The translations under genes and the position numbers were made by a program. Shown here in pieces: positions 7,258-15,345 of a DNA stretch of 32,104 nt. Numbering within the stretch: the first letter of the stretch is position 1; every line of letters begins with the position of its first letter. The notes below the pieces were generated by a model. That model did no database searches, was not told the origin of the DNA, and worked only from the letters and a program-made list of their open reading frames with translations. Source of the stretch: Cellvibrionaceae bacterium (GTDB lineage: Bacteria > Pseudomonadota > Gammaproteobacteria > Pseudomonadales > Cellvibrionaceae); contig JAGKXD010000045.1 of NCBI GenBank assembly GCA_021151525.1, positions 1 to 32,104 of the forward strand, in the 5' to 3' direction.

Positions 7258-8229
7258 ATGAAGAGTATTAGCACCACTATGAGACATTCCAACACATCAT
7301 TTGCACCAGCAACTACAGATAAGTCGATGACACAGCGCTTCACCGAGCTCTTTCACCAGCGCTTAGACGCATTAAATCTGATAAAGCAACTCAACCACAT
7401 GGTAAAAGCCGTACAGCGCCACCGCGGTATGAGCATGGGGCTATTAGGGGGAAATGCTCTTTTTAGAGAGGAACTTACCAAGCTGCAACATCAAATTGCC
7501 GAGCGCTTACAGCTCTTTAGTGCCTTTTCAGCACGCGCACACCAACTTCTGCCGCAACGGGATAAGGAAAATTTACACAGCGCATGGCTTACTATTAGCC
7601 ACGATTGGCAGGAAGATTCAGTGATCGACAATTACGAATTACATTGCCATTTGATTGAACAATTACTCGCATTACTTGCATCCCTTGCCAAACAAATGGA
7701 ACAGCCTATTGCAGCAATTCTCGCAAGTAATAATGAACCCACTCAAATTTTTGCCACAGGCGCAGTTTGCCCAAATCGCTTTAAGCAATTGGAGGTTCTG
7801 CATTTTTCTACCCGCTTAATGCCTTCAGTTGCAGAGCAAATTGGCCGTATTCGCGCATTGGCTACCTATACTGCTGCACTCGGTTTTTGCGATGTAGATT
7901 ATGCGAGCAAACTGCGTTACGTTATCCAATGCACGCGGGTAAACAATGAAAAGCTTCGCCATCAAGCCAAGCGCATGGAAGGCATTTTGGAAAAGGATAG
8001 CCCACTCCTAAGTCAATTAAAAAGTTATGAAATTAAACTAACGTTTTTATTGAATATGATTGAGCAGGATATTTTAAAAGACGGAAAAATAAACGCTGAC
8101 AGTAGCCGCTTGTACGAGCTCGCGACGGATATTATTGACATGTATTTAAACACGGTAGATGAAGGAACAGCGCTGATTGAGCGCTGGCACAATGATGAAA
8201 TTGAGAATTGGTTGACTGCGATTAATTAA
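7258..8229 (+). CDS. Soluble nitrate/nitrite-sensing (NIT)-domain-like protein
   Basis: An all-helical protein of 323 residues without signal peptide or membrane segment. Two segments resemble the paired helices of NIT sensor domains: MVKAVQRHRGMSMGLLGGN (about residues 48-66) followed by FREELTKLQHQI, and a second AEQIGRIRALATYTAALG segment (about residues 198-215). In known proteins this domain sits in receptors or antiterminators such as NasR and binds nitrate or nitrite. Here no kinase, methyl-accepting, ANTAR or DNA-binding module is visible, so the output is unknown. The start has AGGA six bases upstream. It is driven by a sigma-54 promoter, which suits a role in nitrogen status, but binding of nitrate is only inferred from resemblance. 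Convergent with the PilZ gene. Confidence 0.6.
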   Translation: MKSISTTMRHSNTSFAPATTDKSMTQRFTELFHQRLDALNLIKQLNHMVKAVQRHRGMSMGLLGGNALFREELTKLQHQIAERLQLFSAFSARAHQLLPQRDKENLHSAWLTISHDWQEDSVIDNYELHCHLIEQLLALLASLAKQMEQPIAAILASNNEPTQIFATGAVCPNRFKQLEVLHFSTRLMPSVAEQIGRIRALATYTAALGFCDVDYASKLRYVIQCTRVNNEKLRHQAKRMEGILEKDSPLLSQLKSYEIKLTFLLNMIEQDILKDGKINADSSRLYELATDIIDMYLNTVDEGTALIERWHNDEIENWLTAIN

Positions 8230-8241
8230 TCTCGCAGTCAA
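8212..8241. terminator. Palindromic hairpin overlapping the stop of the NIT-like gene
   Basis: TTGACTGCGA (8212-8221) and TCGCAGTCAA (8232-8241) form a perfect ten-base stem around a ten-base AT-rich loop containing the stop codon. It lies between convergent genes. No clear T-run follows on either strand, so termination is plausible but weakly supported. Confidence 0.45.
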
Positions 8242-8254
8242 TCTAAAAAAATCT

Positions 8255-8614
8255 TTAGAACTGACCCCACACCTGAATTAATTTATGAATTTCTTCAACT
8301 GCTTGAGGCGTTGAATCAATAATACTAAAGCCAGTCCAGTGCTTACCATTTTGATCTGCAGCGCGCGTCCATAAACAATCAACACCTATACGCAATACTT
8401 GTTTGCCGTTGTTCGCATCGGGAATATGCATATCCAGCTCATACAAGCGATCCTCTTCCAAAGGTACATCACCCACCAGCATCAAACCTTGAGTATGAAT
8501 ATTTACCAAGCGACCGAGGTACACATCGCGCAAACTATCGTAAACATCGACATCACCACTAATAGGATGACGATGCAGTGCACGATCATAATGTTGTGAA
8601 GACAAATCACTCAT
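8255..8614 (-). CDS. PilZ domain protein (possible cyclic-di-GMP receptor)
   Basis: A 119-residue single-domain PilZ-like protein, probably cytoplasmic. It shows a basic stretch near the N-terminus (RALHRH), the beta strand VDVYDSLRDVYLGRLVNI, then NIHTQGLML in place of the usual D/N-x-S-x-x-G motif. The later strands VLRIGVDCLWTRAAD and HWTGFSIID, and the closing helix EEIHKLIQVW, follow the family plan. The Ser of the second motif is replaced by His, so cyclic-di-GMP binding is uncertain. The ATG at 8614 is preferred; a GTG at 8626 would overlap the end of the upstream gene. It starts five bases after the DUF1631 stop, so the two are probably translated from one mRNA. Confidence 0.72.
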   Translation of the reverse strand: MSDLSSQHYDRALHRHPISGDVDVYDSLRDVYLGRLVNIHTQGLMLVGDVPLEEDRLYELDMHIPDANNGKQVLRIGVDCLWTRAADQNGKHWTGFSIIDSTPQAVEEIHKLIQVWGQF

Positions 8615-8618
8615 AAGC

Positions 8619-11111
8619 TTACTCACTCGTGCGTGACATTTCTGCCGTTAAATTACCTGCTCGTTCGTTCAACGTTTGATAAATATTTTCCAGCGCGCGT
8701 TCAAAGAATGGTTTAGTACTACCCGCAATCACACGCGCTTTCCCTGAAATCATTTCGCGTGCTAATTGCAAACCAGCAATGAGCGATACTTTTCGGCCTT
8801 GTTGATCTACTAACATATAGTGATTAGTTTTTTGGTTAAACCAAGCCACTTTCAAACGCTTGCCACCTTCAAACTCAAACCAAGTGCCAAACTCAATCAT
8901 TTTTAAACTATCGACAATTTTTGTTTCATCGGCAGTTTGTGGTTGCAACAACTCTGCGGTTTGGCCAGCTTTTTCTGCCGCCATAGTTTCCAGCTTAGTA
9001 CGCATAGGCGCTGGCGCAGCTTCTGCCTTTTTACTTTGCAACGCTAAACGCTGCAATGCCACAACTGCATCAATTAATTTACGGCCCTTAGCTTGCTCGT
9101 AACCAATGGTTTCAAACCCGTGCTCAAGTGCAGCAATTAGGGCATCTTGTTTTTCCATTTGTGTAACCTTGTCAGCTTGCAAGGTTTTAGGCTCAAGGCT
9201 CCACAATAAATCATCGATCACATTAACTGCACGCTGCCATGAATCGGAGTTCTCTCCGTAGCGCAGCAATACGAACGACAAATAATCAGACCAGGGTTGT
9301 AACAACAACAGCAAAATAGCCGATGGCATATCTCTACCATCAGTACGACTGCGAACTGCATTGTTAACTTGTACTTTTGCTTCGCGTAATTTTTCTTCGC
9401 CCTGCGCTTTTTCTAGCGCACGACGCTCCATCAATTCCTGACGACGCGCAACATTGTGCGTGTAAGCATTAAATTCAATCAGTAATTCTGCAAACAAACG
9501 AACATCGTTTTTAAACTCTTCCAACAAACGGAACACAGTTACTTTAATTTTGTTGAAAATTTCAAACTGATCACTACCATCATTGCCAACCCAACGCACA
9601 CCAGCTTCTGCCAAACTGTTTAACAATACACGTGCGGGGTGCTCGGGTTGCTCAAAAAAATCCTTATCGATAAATGCAATTTTTAAGAAGGGTGTGTGCA
9701 AGTAACTCAACAAAGCCTTTACCGAATCAGGCAAATGCTCATCAGATAACATGTACTCAAACAACATGCCCACTAAATCAATAGTTTGCATATCGGTTGC
9801 TTCAACAGCGCCATTTTCATTTTCTTTGGCGATTTGCTGCATCATCAACTGACTGACTTCTTGCACACGTTGCGGTGCCAAGGCCGGAATAGCTGCACCT
9901 GCATTTTCAAAAATTTGTTGTGTGGCAACAAGAGTATTGGTTTGCAAGTTATCGAGCACCCCAACCAATTGATCGCTACTGTACACACGTAAATTTTGTG
10001 AGGATATTTGCTGCGGTTGCTGATTGTAAGGCGACTGGCTTGCCGTTTGATAAACGCCGCCGGCATTCCCACTTACCGGGGTAGGCGCAAACCCTGCTGC
10101 TGCAACGGGAGCTGGTTGCACGGCTTGAGGCCCGCTATGTCCCTGATGAGTGATGTGAGCCTGAAGCAGTTTAATTGCATTTAACAAACTACTTTGATAC
10201 TGCACATCCGAAGGATTAAGGGTTCCGCTGAGCAAGCGATCACTTGCGCGTCGATGCATAGGATCGACAGATGATTGCTCGGGCAATTCAGCTAAAGGAT
10301 TAATATCCAGCGGATCATCTGCCACTTGATCATCTGCAGCACGCCCAGCAGATGCTGTACCACCCTCTGAACTTGGCACAAATCGTAAATTTGGCAACAG
10401 GTTTTGATTAATCAAATATTGATTAATCTCGTCATAAAGTGCATCTAATTGCCCTATGACTTCTTGATCGAAAATTTTGTAACCAATGATTTTAGTTTTA
10501 GCATCCATATCCAAACTGGATAATACCTTGCGCAAAGCCTCACAGAATTGCACAGGGCTCGCAGGGTTGCTTCTTTCGTCTAATTTTTCGCCATCATTTA
10601 GTAACGCCAAACGCTGTTGAAGCGCCCAAAGTTGCTCGGCATAAAAGCCTTCTGCGCGATGAGTAATAGACGTAATGGCAATTGTCTCTTCCAAATCGGA
10701 ATGTTCGACCAGAGACAGCATATCGCCGGTAAAGCGCTCTTCACCGGTCAATGTATTAAGTGTTTTGTTTTTAAATTTTACAAAACCATTGCCCAAATGC
10801 TGGCAAAACTCCTGTTCGGCGGGTTGTTGCACCGCAGCAATCAAGTTCTGCACTTCAAATAGAGCAAGTTGTTCTTTGTTGGATTTGGCCTGTTCCGCGT
10901 GCTCAAGTATCTCTTTACACCAGTGCCGCCAAAAATTAGGAAATACGCGATAGGCAAAACCGCGCGTAAGATCGCGGCAATGTTTCAGGTGTTGAATCAC
11001 AATCTGCTCTGACATGGGAGCAAGCGTGAGACTCGAACGTTTATTGGCATCGGCACCAAACGACCCTAGATTCTGCATAGATTTTCCTGCATTTTTATCC
11101 ATAACTTTCAT
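8619..11111 (-). CDS. DUF1631 family protein
   Basis: A large cytoplasmic protein (830 residues from the preferred ATG at 11111; another ATG lies at 11123) that matches the proteobacterial DUF1631 family in length and layout. The N-terminal helical part contains CRDLTRGFAYRVFPNFW. An insert rich in Gln, Pro and Ala follows around residues 330-370. A second helical block includes AFIDKDFFEQPEHPARVLLN, and a conserved C-terminal beta module reads GTWFEFEGGKRLKVAWFNQ...MLVDQQGRK. That module is PilZ-like in style. The molecular function of the family is not established to my knowledge. The immediately downstream PilZ gene suggests a shared role in surface or cyclic-di-GMP-linked behaviour, which is inference. 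Confidence 0.8.
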   Translation of the reverse strand: MKVMDKNAGKSMQNLGSFGADANKRSSLTLAPMSEQIVIQHLKHCRDLTRGFAYRVFPNFWRHWCKEILEHAEQAKSNKEQLALFEVQNLIAAVQQPAEQEFCQHLGNGFVKFKNKTLNTLTGEERFTGDMLSLVEHSDLEETIAITSITHRAEGFYAEQLWALQQRLALLNDGEKLDERSNPASPVQFCEALRKVLSSLDMDAKTKIIGYKIFDQEVIGQLDALYDEINQYLINQNLLPNLRFVPSSEGGTASAGRAADDQVADDPLDINPLAELPEQSSVDPMHRRASDRLLSGTLNPSDVQYQSSLLNAIKLLQAHITHQGHSGPQAVQPAPVAAAGFAPTPVSGNAGGVYQTASQSPYNQQPQQISSQNLRVYSSDQLVGVLDNLQTNTLVATQQIFENAGAAIPALAPQRVQEVSQLMMQQIAKENENGAVEATDMQTIDLVGMLFEYMLSDEHLPDSVKALLSYLHTPFLKIAFIDKDFFEQPEHPARVLLNSLAEAGVRWVGNDGSDQFEIFNKIKVTVFRLLEEFKNDVRLFAELLIEFNAYTHNVARRQELMERRALEKAQGEEKLREAKVQVNNAVRSRTDGRDMPSAILLLLLQPWSDYLSFVLLRYGENSDSWQRAVNVIDDLLWSLEPKTLQADKVTQMEKQDALIAALEHGFETIGYEQAKGRKLIDAVVALQRLALQSKKAEAAPAPMRTKLETMAAEKAGQTAELLQPQTADETKIVDSLKMIEFGTWFEFEGGKRLKVAWFNQKTNHYMLVDQQGRKVSLIAGLQLAREMISGKARVIAGSTKPFFERALENIYQTLNERAGNLTAEMSRTSE

Positions 11112-11544
11112 GATCCCAACCATCCCAATTTAATTAGAATTCCTTTTTTCCAGCCATCGCCTGTAGAAAAAACAGCCGACTTGAGCTCGTTTTGATAGAA
11201 AAACTTTCTTCTGGCAATTCTAGCAGTTTCTCACAACTTGGCTACAAAATGAGGAGTCCGTCACCTAATTCAACAAAAAATGTCTATTAATCTTCCTTTT
11301 TACGTTTAAAAAATAACCTAGTTAGAATATCCACCCACCCAATACATGCACCATTAGCAACCAAAATCGGCGCACTGTGCACCACCAATATGCACTATGA
11401 CAAAGCATCACGCTAAACGAGTCTGGTGCTAACGCAGCATTTACAAGCTTGAATGCAAGTTGGTATCCATCTTGCTAAATTCATACCGTTCACGAGATAT
11501 ATACCTGATCCGCACTCTGAGTGGTTTGGAATATTCGACGATTC
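11112..11544. other. Intergenic leader region before the guanidine-I riboswitch
   Basis: No coding region is supported here. The stretch must hold the promoters for the DUF1631 gene (minus) and the guanidine transport operon (plus). A weak GG-N10-GC sigma-54-like element lies at 11424-11438, with TGCACCA boxes at 11347 and near 11378, but neither is convincing. No strong -35/-10 pair was recognised for the plus strand. Confidence 0.4.
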
Positions 11545-11665
11545 AAAATAGAAAGCTAGGGTTCCGGCTACATCCTTAACTGGGCGTAGTGACTGGTCCG
11601 AGAGCTTTCGACCCCAGCGGCGCAAGCCTTTGAGGTTACACGGCGGGATAAAAGCCCGGGAGATA
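11545..11665 (+). promoter_or_regulatory. Guanidine-I riboswitch aptamer (ykkC RNA)
   Basis: The hallmark conserved blocks of the ykkC class occur in order with correct spacing: CTAGGGTTCCG (11556-11566), ACTGGTCCGAGAG (11592-11604), then ACACGGCGGGATAAAAGCCC (11638-11657) and the closing CGGGAGA. Between the first two blocks CTAC and GTAG pair. Between the second and third, GGC-GCAA-GCC forms a GNRA-capped stem inside an outer ACC/GGT pairing. The class binds free guanidinium and turns gene expression on. It sits about 160 nt before the first transporter gene, and its expression platform is not obvious. Confidence 0.93.
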
Positions 11666-11769
11666 GATGGCCTAGAAGCCTGTTAGCAAACCTTTGTTTG
11701 GCGATGCTTTGCGCATCCCGTGTTTGTACAGATTTTAACTGCCAGAGTGCTCTCAGCTTTATAAAAAGT

Positions 11770-11785
11770 CTCAGGTTTACCTGAG
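11770..11785 (+). promoter_or_regulatory. Perfect inverted repeat between aptamer and first transporter gene
   Basis: CTCAGGT-TT-ACCTGAG is a 16-base palindrome with seven-base perfect arms, 41 bases before the start codon. It is either a short RNA hairpin in the riboswitch leader or a DNA operator. It has no T-run and no obvious pairing with the GGAGG ribosome binding site. Confidence 0.45.
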
Positions 11786-11826
11786 TCCCGATAACAACCC
11801 TGTAATCTAAACCGCTGGAGGTTTAC

Positions 11827-12915
11827 ATGCTATCCATCACCTGTACTAAAGCTGGCACCCGCACCAAACGCTTACTCGGCAAAACGCTTTTAGCATCCAC
11901 CCTTATTTTCACCTCAGCTATGGCTTCGGCCAAACCCTTCAATGTTTGCTGGTCTATTTATGTGGGCTGGATGCCATGGGGATATGCCGCTGAACAAAAA
12001 ATTATTGATAAGTGGGCAAAAAAATACGATATCGAAATCAAAGTAACTCAAATCAACGACTACGTTGAATCCATCAACCAATACACTGCAGGTCAATTTG
12101 ATGCTTGCGCCATGACCAATATGGACGCGCTAACAATTCCCGCAGCTGGCGGCGTTGATAGCACCGCGTTAATTGTTGGCGATTTCTCCAACGGTAATGA
12201 TGCCGTTATCCTCAAAGGCGACAACAAAACCCTTAAAGATATTAAAGGTCAAAACGTCAATTTGGTTGAGCTGAGTGTTTCCCACTACCTCTTGGCTCGC
12301 GCACTGGAAAGCGTAAAACTCAAAGAAGCCGATGTAAAAGTTGTTAACACCTCAGACGCCGATATGGTTGCTGTTTACGGCACCAAAAGCGTAACTGCCG
12401 TAACTACTTGGAATCCGCTTGTGGGTGAGATTATGGCGCAACCACATAGCAGCAAAGTTTTCGATTCTTCACAAATCCCCGGTGAGATTATGGATTTGTT
12501 TGTCGTAAACACTGCCACATTGAAAAAGAATCCTGCGTTAGGTAAAGCTTTAGTGGGTGCATGGTACGAAATCATGAGCACCATGAGCGCACAAGATGCA
12601 AAAGGTGTTGCTGCGCGTACGGTGATGGCTAAAGCATCAAGCACTGACCTTGCAGGTTTCGATTCACAACTTAAAACCACCAAAATGTTTTACACCCCAG
12701 CCTCTGCCGTTGAGTTTGCAAAAAGTGATGCGCTCTTAAGCACTATGAAAAAAGTTGCAGAATTTTCTTTCGCTCACGGTTTGCTAGGTGAGAAAGCAAA
12801 AGATGCAGCAACTATTGGTGTAGAAGGCCCCAAAGGTATTTATGGTGATAGCAAAAACGTGAAGCTGCGTTTTGATACCACTTACATGCAAATGGCAGCC
12901 GATAACAAGCTCTAA
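11827..12915 (+). CDS. ABC transporter periplasmic binding protein, guanidine locus (copy 1)
   Basis: Periplasmic substrate-binding protein of the NitT/TauT type (362 residues) that would deliver guanidine or a related guanidino compound to the permease. The signal peptide covers about residues 1-36 and ends SAMASA. The mature part begins with the WSIYVGWMPWGYA motif and continues with WAKKYDIEIKV, the CAMTNMDAL ligand-loop motif, GDFSNGNDAVILKG and TTWNPLVGEI. The family is usually annotated as a urea or nitrate/taurine binding protein. The guanidine-I riboswitch upstream argues for guanidine, which remains to be measured. GGAGG lies six bases before the ATG. A 12-base-pair hairpin follows the gene before the permease. 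A paralogue lies at the far end of the same locus. Confidence 0.88.
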   Translation: MLSITCTKAGTRTKRLLGKTLLASTLIFTSAMASAKPFNVCWSIYVGWMPWGYAAEQKIIDKWAKKYDIEIKVTQINDYVESINQYTAGQFDACAMTNMDALTIPAAGGVDSTALIVGDFSNGNDAVILKGDNKTLKDIKGQNVNLVELSVSHYLLARALESVKLKEADVKVVNTSDADMVAVYGTKSVTAVTTWNPLVGEIMAQPHSSKVFDSSQIPGEIMDLFVVNTATLKKNPALGKALVGAWYEIMSTMSAQDAKGVAARTVMAKASSTDLAGFDSQLKTTKMFYTPASAVEFAKSDALLSTMKKVAEFSFAHGLLGEKAKDAATIGVEGPKGIYGDSKNVKLRFDTTYMQMAADNKL

Positions 12916-12923
12916 CCGCTCAT

Positions 12924-12955
12924 GCACAGGAGAATAACTTTCTATTCTCCTGTGC
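12924..12955 (+). terminator. Strong intercistronic hairpin between binding protein and permease
   Basis: GCACAGGAGAAT (12924-12935) and ATTCTCCTGTGC (12944-12955) form a perfect 12-base stem with an eight-base loop. Only AATTT follows, so it is probably a partial terminator or a 3'-end stabiliser. Such a hairpin would keep binding protein levels above those of the membrane components. Confidence 0.65.
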
Positions 12956-13007
12956 AATTTAAAACCTAATATCAAAATAAAAATATTTACCCTAACGGGA
13001 CTTGTTT

Positions 13008-13826
13008 ATGAAACGGCTTATTAATCTAACGCCCTCAAAATCTACACGCTGGCTGCTCGCAATTTTACCTTTTGCGCTCATAATCCTAGTTTATATTGTG
13101 GCTTCTGATGCGCGCCTTGCGGAAAATGCAACCGACAAATTACTTCCCAGCTTCGGGCAAATGGGTGAAACGCTTAATAGCTACGTATTGGAACCCAGCA
13201 AACGCACCGGAGAATATTTATTTTGGACTGACACCTACAGCAGCTTAAAACGTCTGCTCCTAGGGATTGTGATTGCTTCCATTTTTGGTTTTACATTTGG
13301 ATTATTAACCGGCGCAATTCCAACAATTCACGCGCCCATTTCACCACTGCTAACCGTTATTTCCCTCGTGCCGCCCATGGCATTGCTGCCGATTTTATTT
13401 ATCGTATTTGGGTTAGATGAATTATCCAAAGTTGCACTTATCGTTATAGGCGTTGCACCTTGTATCGCGCGCGATATTCAACGCTATACGCAAGAAATTC
13501 CACAAGAGCAAATTATCAAGGCACAAACCTTAGGAGCATCATCCCTGCAAGTGATATTGCGCGTTTATATTCCACAACTTATGCCGCGCTTAATCAGCTC
13601 AATTCGCTTAACACTCGGCTCCGGTTGGTTATTCCTAATTGCTGCCGAAGCGATTGCATCAACTGACGGCCTTGGCTATCGCATCTTTTTAGTTCGCCGT
13701 TATTTATCAATGGATGTCATTTTACCTTACGTCGCATGGATTACCTTGCTCGCTTTTATTATCGACTGGCTGTTACTCAAAGCTAGCCAAAAATGTTTCG
13801 CATGGCATCATCAAGGAGCACATTAA
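13008..13826 (+). CDS. ABC transporter permease, guanidine locus (SsuC/TauC type)
   Basis: Inner-membrane permease of 272 residues with about six hydrophobic segments (for example WLLAILPFALIILVYIVA near residue 15 and LLLGIVIASIFGFTFGLL near residue 85). The cytoplasmic EAA loop reads QIIKAQTLGASSLQVILRVY, the contact site for the ATPase. It would form the channel of the guanidine importer. The ATG at 13008 follows GGGA by seven bases; the reading frame is open from a TTG six bases earlier, which is less likely. The stop codon overlaps the ATPase start as TAATG, indicating translational coupling. Only one permease gene is present, so a homodimer is expected. Confidence 0.88.
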   Translation: MKRLINLTPSKSTRWLLAILPFALIILVYIVASDARLAENATDKLLPSFGQMGETLNSYVLEPSKRTGEYLFWTDTYSSLKRLLLGIVIASIFGFTFGLLTGAIPTIHAPISPLLTVISLVPPMALLPILFIVFGLDELSKVALIVIGVAPCIARDIQRYTQEIPQEQIIKAQTLGASSLQVILRVYIPQLMPRLISSIRLTLGSGWLFLIAAEAIASTDGLGYRIFLVRRYLSMDVILPYVAWITLLAFIIDWLLLKASQKCFAWHHQGAH

Positions 13827-14614
13827 TGACTGTTGCAGTAAATACAGCGTCCCTAATTACCGCGAAAAATGTGTGGAAAAAATACGGCAACAATACTGTT
13901 CTTGAACGCATCAACATCAGCGTCAATGCCGGTGAATTTATTACCATGGTGGGTACATCTGGCTGCGGAAAAAGTACTTTCTTAAAAATGTTGTTAGGTA
14001 TGGAAGAACCAACATCAGGTGAATTATTGTTGGATGGAAAACCCATTCCCAACGAGCCCGATCAGTCACGCGGCATTGTGTTTCAACAATATTCTGTATT
14101 CCCGCATTTAACCGTGTTGGAAAACGTAATTCTTGCACGCGAATTCGAACATTCACCACTGTTAGGAAAATTGTTCGGTAGTAAAAAGCAAAAAGTTATC
14201 GAAGAAGCAAAAGCCTTGTTAGATTCCGTTGGGCTAACGCCTTCTTTGGCGAAATATCCGCATGAATTATCCGGTGGCATGAAGCAGCGTTTAGCAATCG
14301 CGCAAGCCTTAATTCGTCAACCCAGAATTTTATTGCTCGATGAACCTTTTGGTGCGCTCGACCCAGGCATTCGCGCCGACATGCATCAACTTATTTTAAA
14401 ACTCTGGCGTGAACACAACCTCACTGTATTTATGGTAACGCACGATCTAAGTGAAGGATTTTATTTAGGCACGCGTTTGTGGGTGTTTGATAAATTGCGC
14501 CGTGACCCGCACTCACCTGAAGCCTACGGCGCAAACATTACTTACGATTTACCGGTTACTCGCAAGAAAACCGAAGTGCCGGAAGAAATAAAAGCAGCAG
14601 AGATCGCATTATGA
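13826..14614 (+). CDS. ABC transporter ATP-binding protein, guanidine locus
   Basis: Cytoplasmic ATPase subunit (262 residues) powering the importer. Visible motifs are Walker A GTSGCGKST, the Q-loop FQQYSVFPH, the signature LSGGMKQR, Walker B ILLLDEPFGALD and the switch His in MVTHDLSEGF. The C-terminus is short, without a regulatory domain. AAGGAG lies seven bases before the ATG, which overlaps the permease stop. The gene overlaps the next one by four bases (ATGA), so transporter and degradation enzymes are translated from one mRNA. The nitrate/taurine family name it would normally receive reflects fold, not substrate. Confidence 0.93.
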   Translation: MTVAVNTASLITAKNVWKKYGNNTVLERINISVNAGEFITMVGTSGCGKSTFLKMLLGMEEPTSGELLLDGKPIPNEPDQSRGIVFQQYSVFPHLTVLENVILAREFEHSPLLGKLFGSKKQKVIEEAKALLDSVGLTPSLAKYPHELSGGMKQRLAIAQALIRQPRILLLDEPFGALDPGIRADMHQLILKLWREHNLTVFMVTHDLSEGFYLGTRLWVFDKLRRDPHSPEAYGANITYDLPVTRKKTEVPEEIKAAEIAL

Positions 14615-15345
14615 GTCAGAGTTTTTATACCACAACAATTCCCGGCAATGGCCATTGGTCACTTGAGGTGCGTCGCGGCACCTATATGAAAATCACCGAT
14701 ATCGAAGGCGGCGCTAATGTTGGCATGCTGTTTTATAACCCACGCAATTTATTGGAAAGATACAACGCACCCGACACATTGAAATGCCAACACACGTTTA
14801 AATTGCAACGCGGCAATTGCTTGTATTCAGATATGGGCAGAATTTTCGCATCCATTATCGAAGACTATTCAGCCAATGGCGAAGGCAATTGGCACGATAC
14901 GATTTGCGGCAACAGCAACGCTGAACAAATCGAAAAACAATTTGGCAAGCGCGATTACCAAAAAGACCGCAACAGCTGGTTACAAAATGGTAGCGACGCT
15001 TTTTTAGTAGAACTCGCCAAATACGGTTTGGGGCGTGCAGATATGGCATCCAACATTAATTGGTTCAGCAAAGTCCTTGCAGATGACAACGGCACCATAA
15101 AACTCGCCACCAAAAATCAATCTGCCGGCAATTCAGTAACCCTGCGTTTTGAAATGGATACTTTGGTATTACTACACGCCTGCCCTCACCCATTAAATAC
15201 ATCAGAAACCTATCCTTTCAAACCAGTGTACATTGAATTAGGCGAAGCAGACGCAGTTAGCGAAGATGACTACTGCAAAAACTTCCGCCCCGAGAACCAA
15301 CGCGGATTTCAAAATAACGCGCTCTATTATCTTGCCGCAAAATAA
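14611..15345 (+). CDS. cgdA: Carboxyguanidine deiminase subunit (urea carboxylase-associated protein 1, DUF1989)
   Basis: One of two related DUF1989 proteins that, in characterised systems, together hydrolyse N-carboxyguanidine to allophanate and ammonia after guanidine carboxylation. At 244 residues it is the longer partner. Visible blocks are GHWSLEVRRGTYMKITDIEG, VGMLFYNPRNLLERYNAPDTLK, LYSDMGRIFASIIEDYS, the WHDTICG segment (matching the Cys motif of its partner), NINWFSKVLAD and LLHACPHPLN. The ATG overlaps the ATPase stop, with only a weak upstream site. Members are commonly annotated as urea-degradation proteins. The gene order (protein 1, protein 2, carboxylase) and the two guanidine riboswitches favour the guanidine role. 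The subunit letter is my assignment from length and order. Confidence 0.85.
   Translation: MSQSFYTTTIPGNGHWSLEVRRGTYMKITDIEGGANVGMLFYNPRNLLERYNAPDTLKCQHTFKLQRGNCLYSDMGRIFASIIEDYSANGEGNWHDTICGNSNAEQIEKQFGKRDYQKDRNSWLQNGSDAFLVELAKYGLGRADMASNINWFSKVLADDNGTIKLATKNQSAGNSVTLRFEMDTLVLLHACPHPLNTSETYPFKPVYIELGEADAVSEDDYCKNFRPENQRGFQNNALYYLAAK

Noticed and set aside
11424..11438. Sigma-54-like element TGGTGCTAACGCAGC with upstream TGCACCA boxes as an NtrC-controlled promoter
   Set aside because: GG-N10-GC spacing is right, but the flanking bases deviate from consensus and the TGCACCA boxes lack proper inverted partners; too weak to call.
11413..11625. 70-codon minus-strand frame in the transporter leader
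   Set aside because: It overlaps the conserved core of the guanidine-I aptamer on the opposite strand, which explains the sequence conservation better.
11699..11712. Second sigma-54-like element TGGCGATGCTTTGC
   Set aside because: GG and GC are only nine bases apart instead of ten, and it lies downstream of the aptamer, where a promoter would bypass the riboswitch.
13002..13007. TTG start for the permease at 13002
   Set aside because: The ATG at 13008 has better spacing to GGGA.
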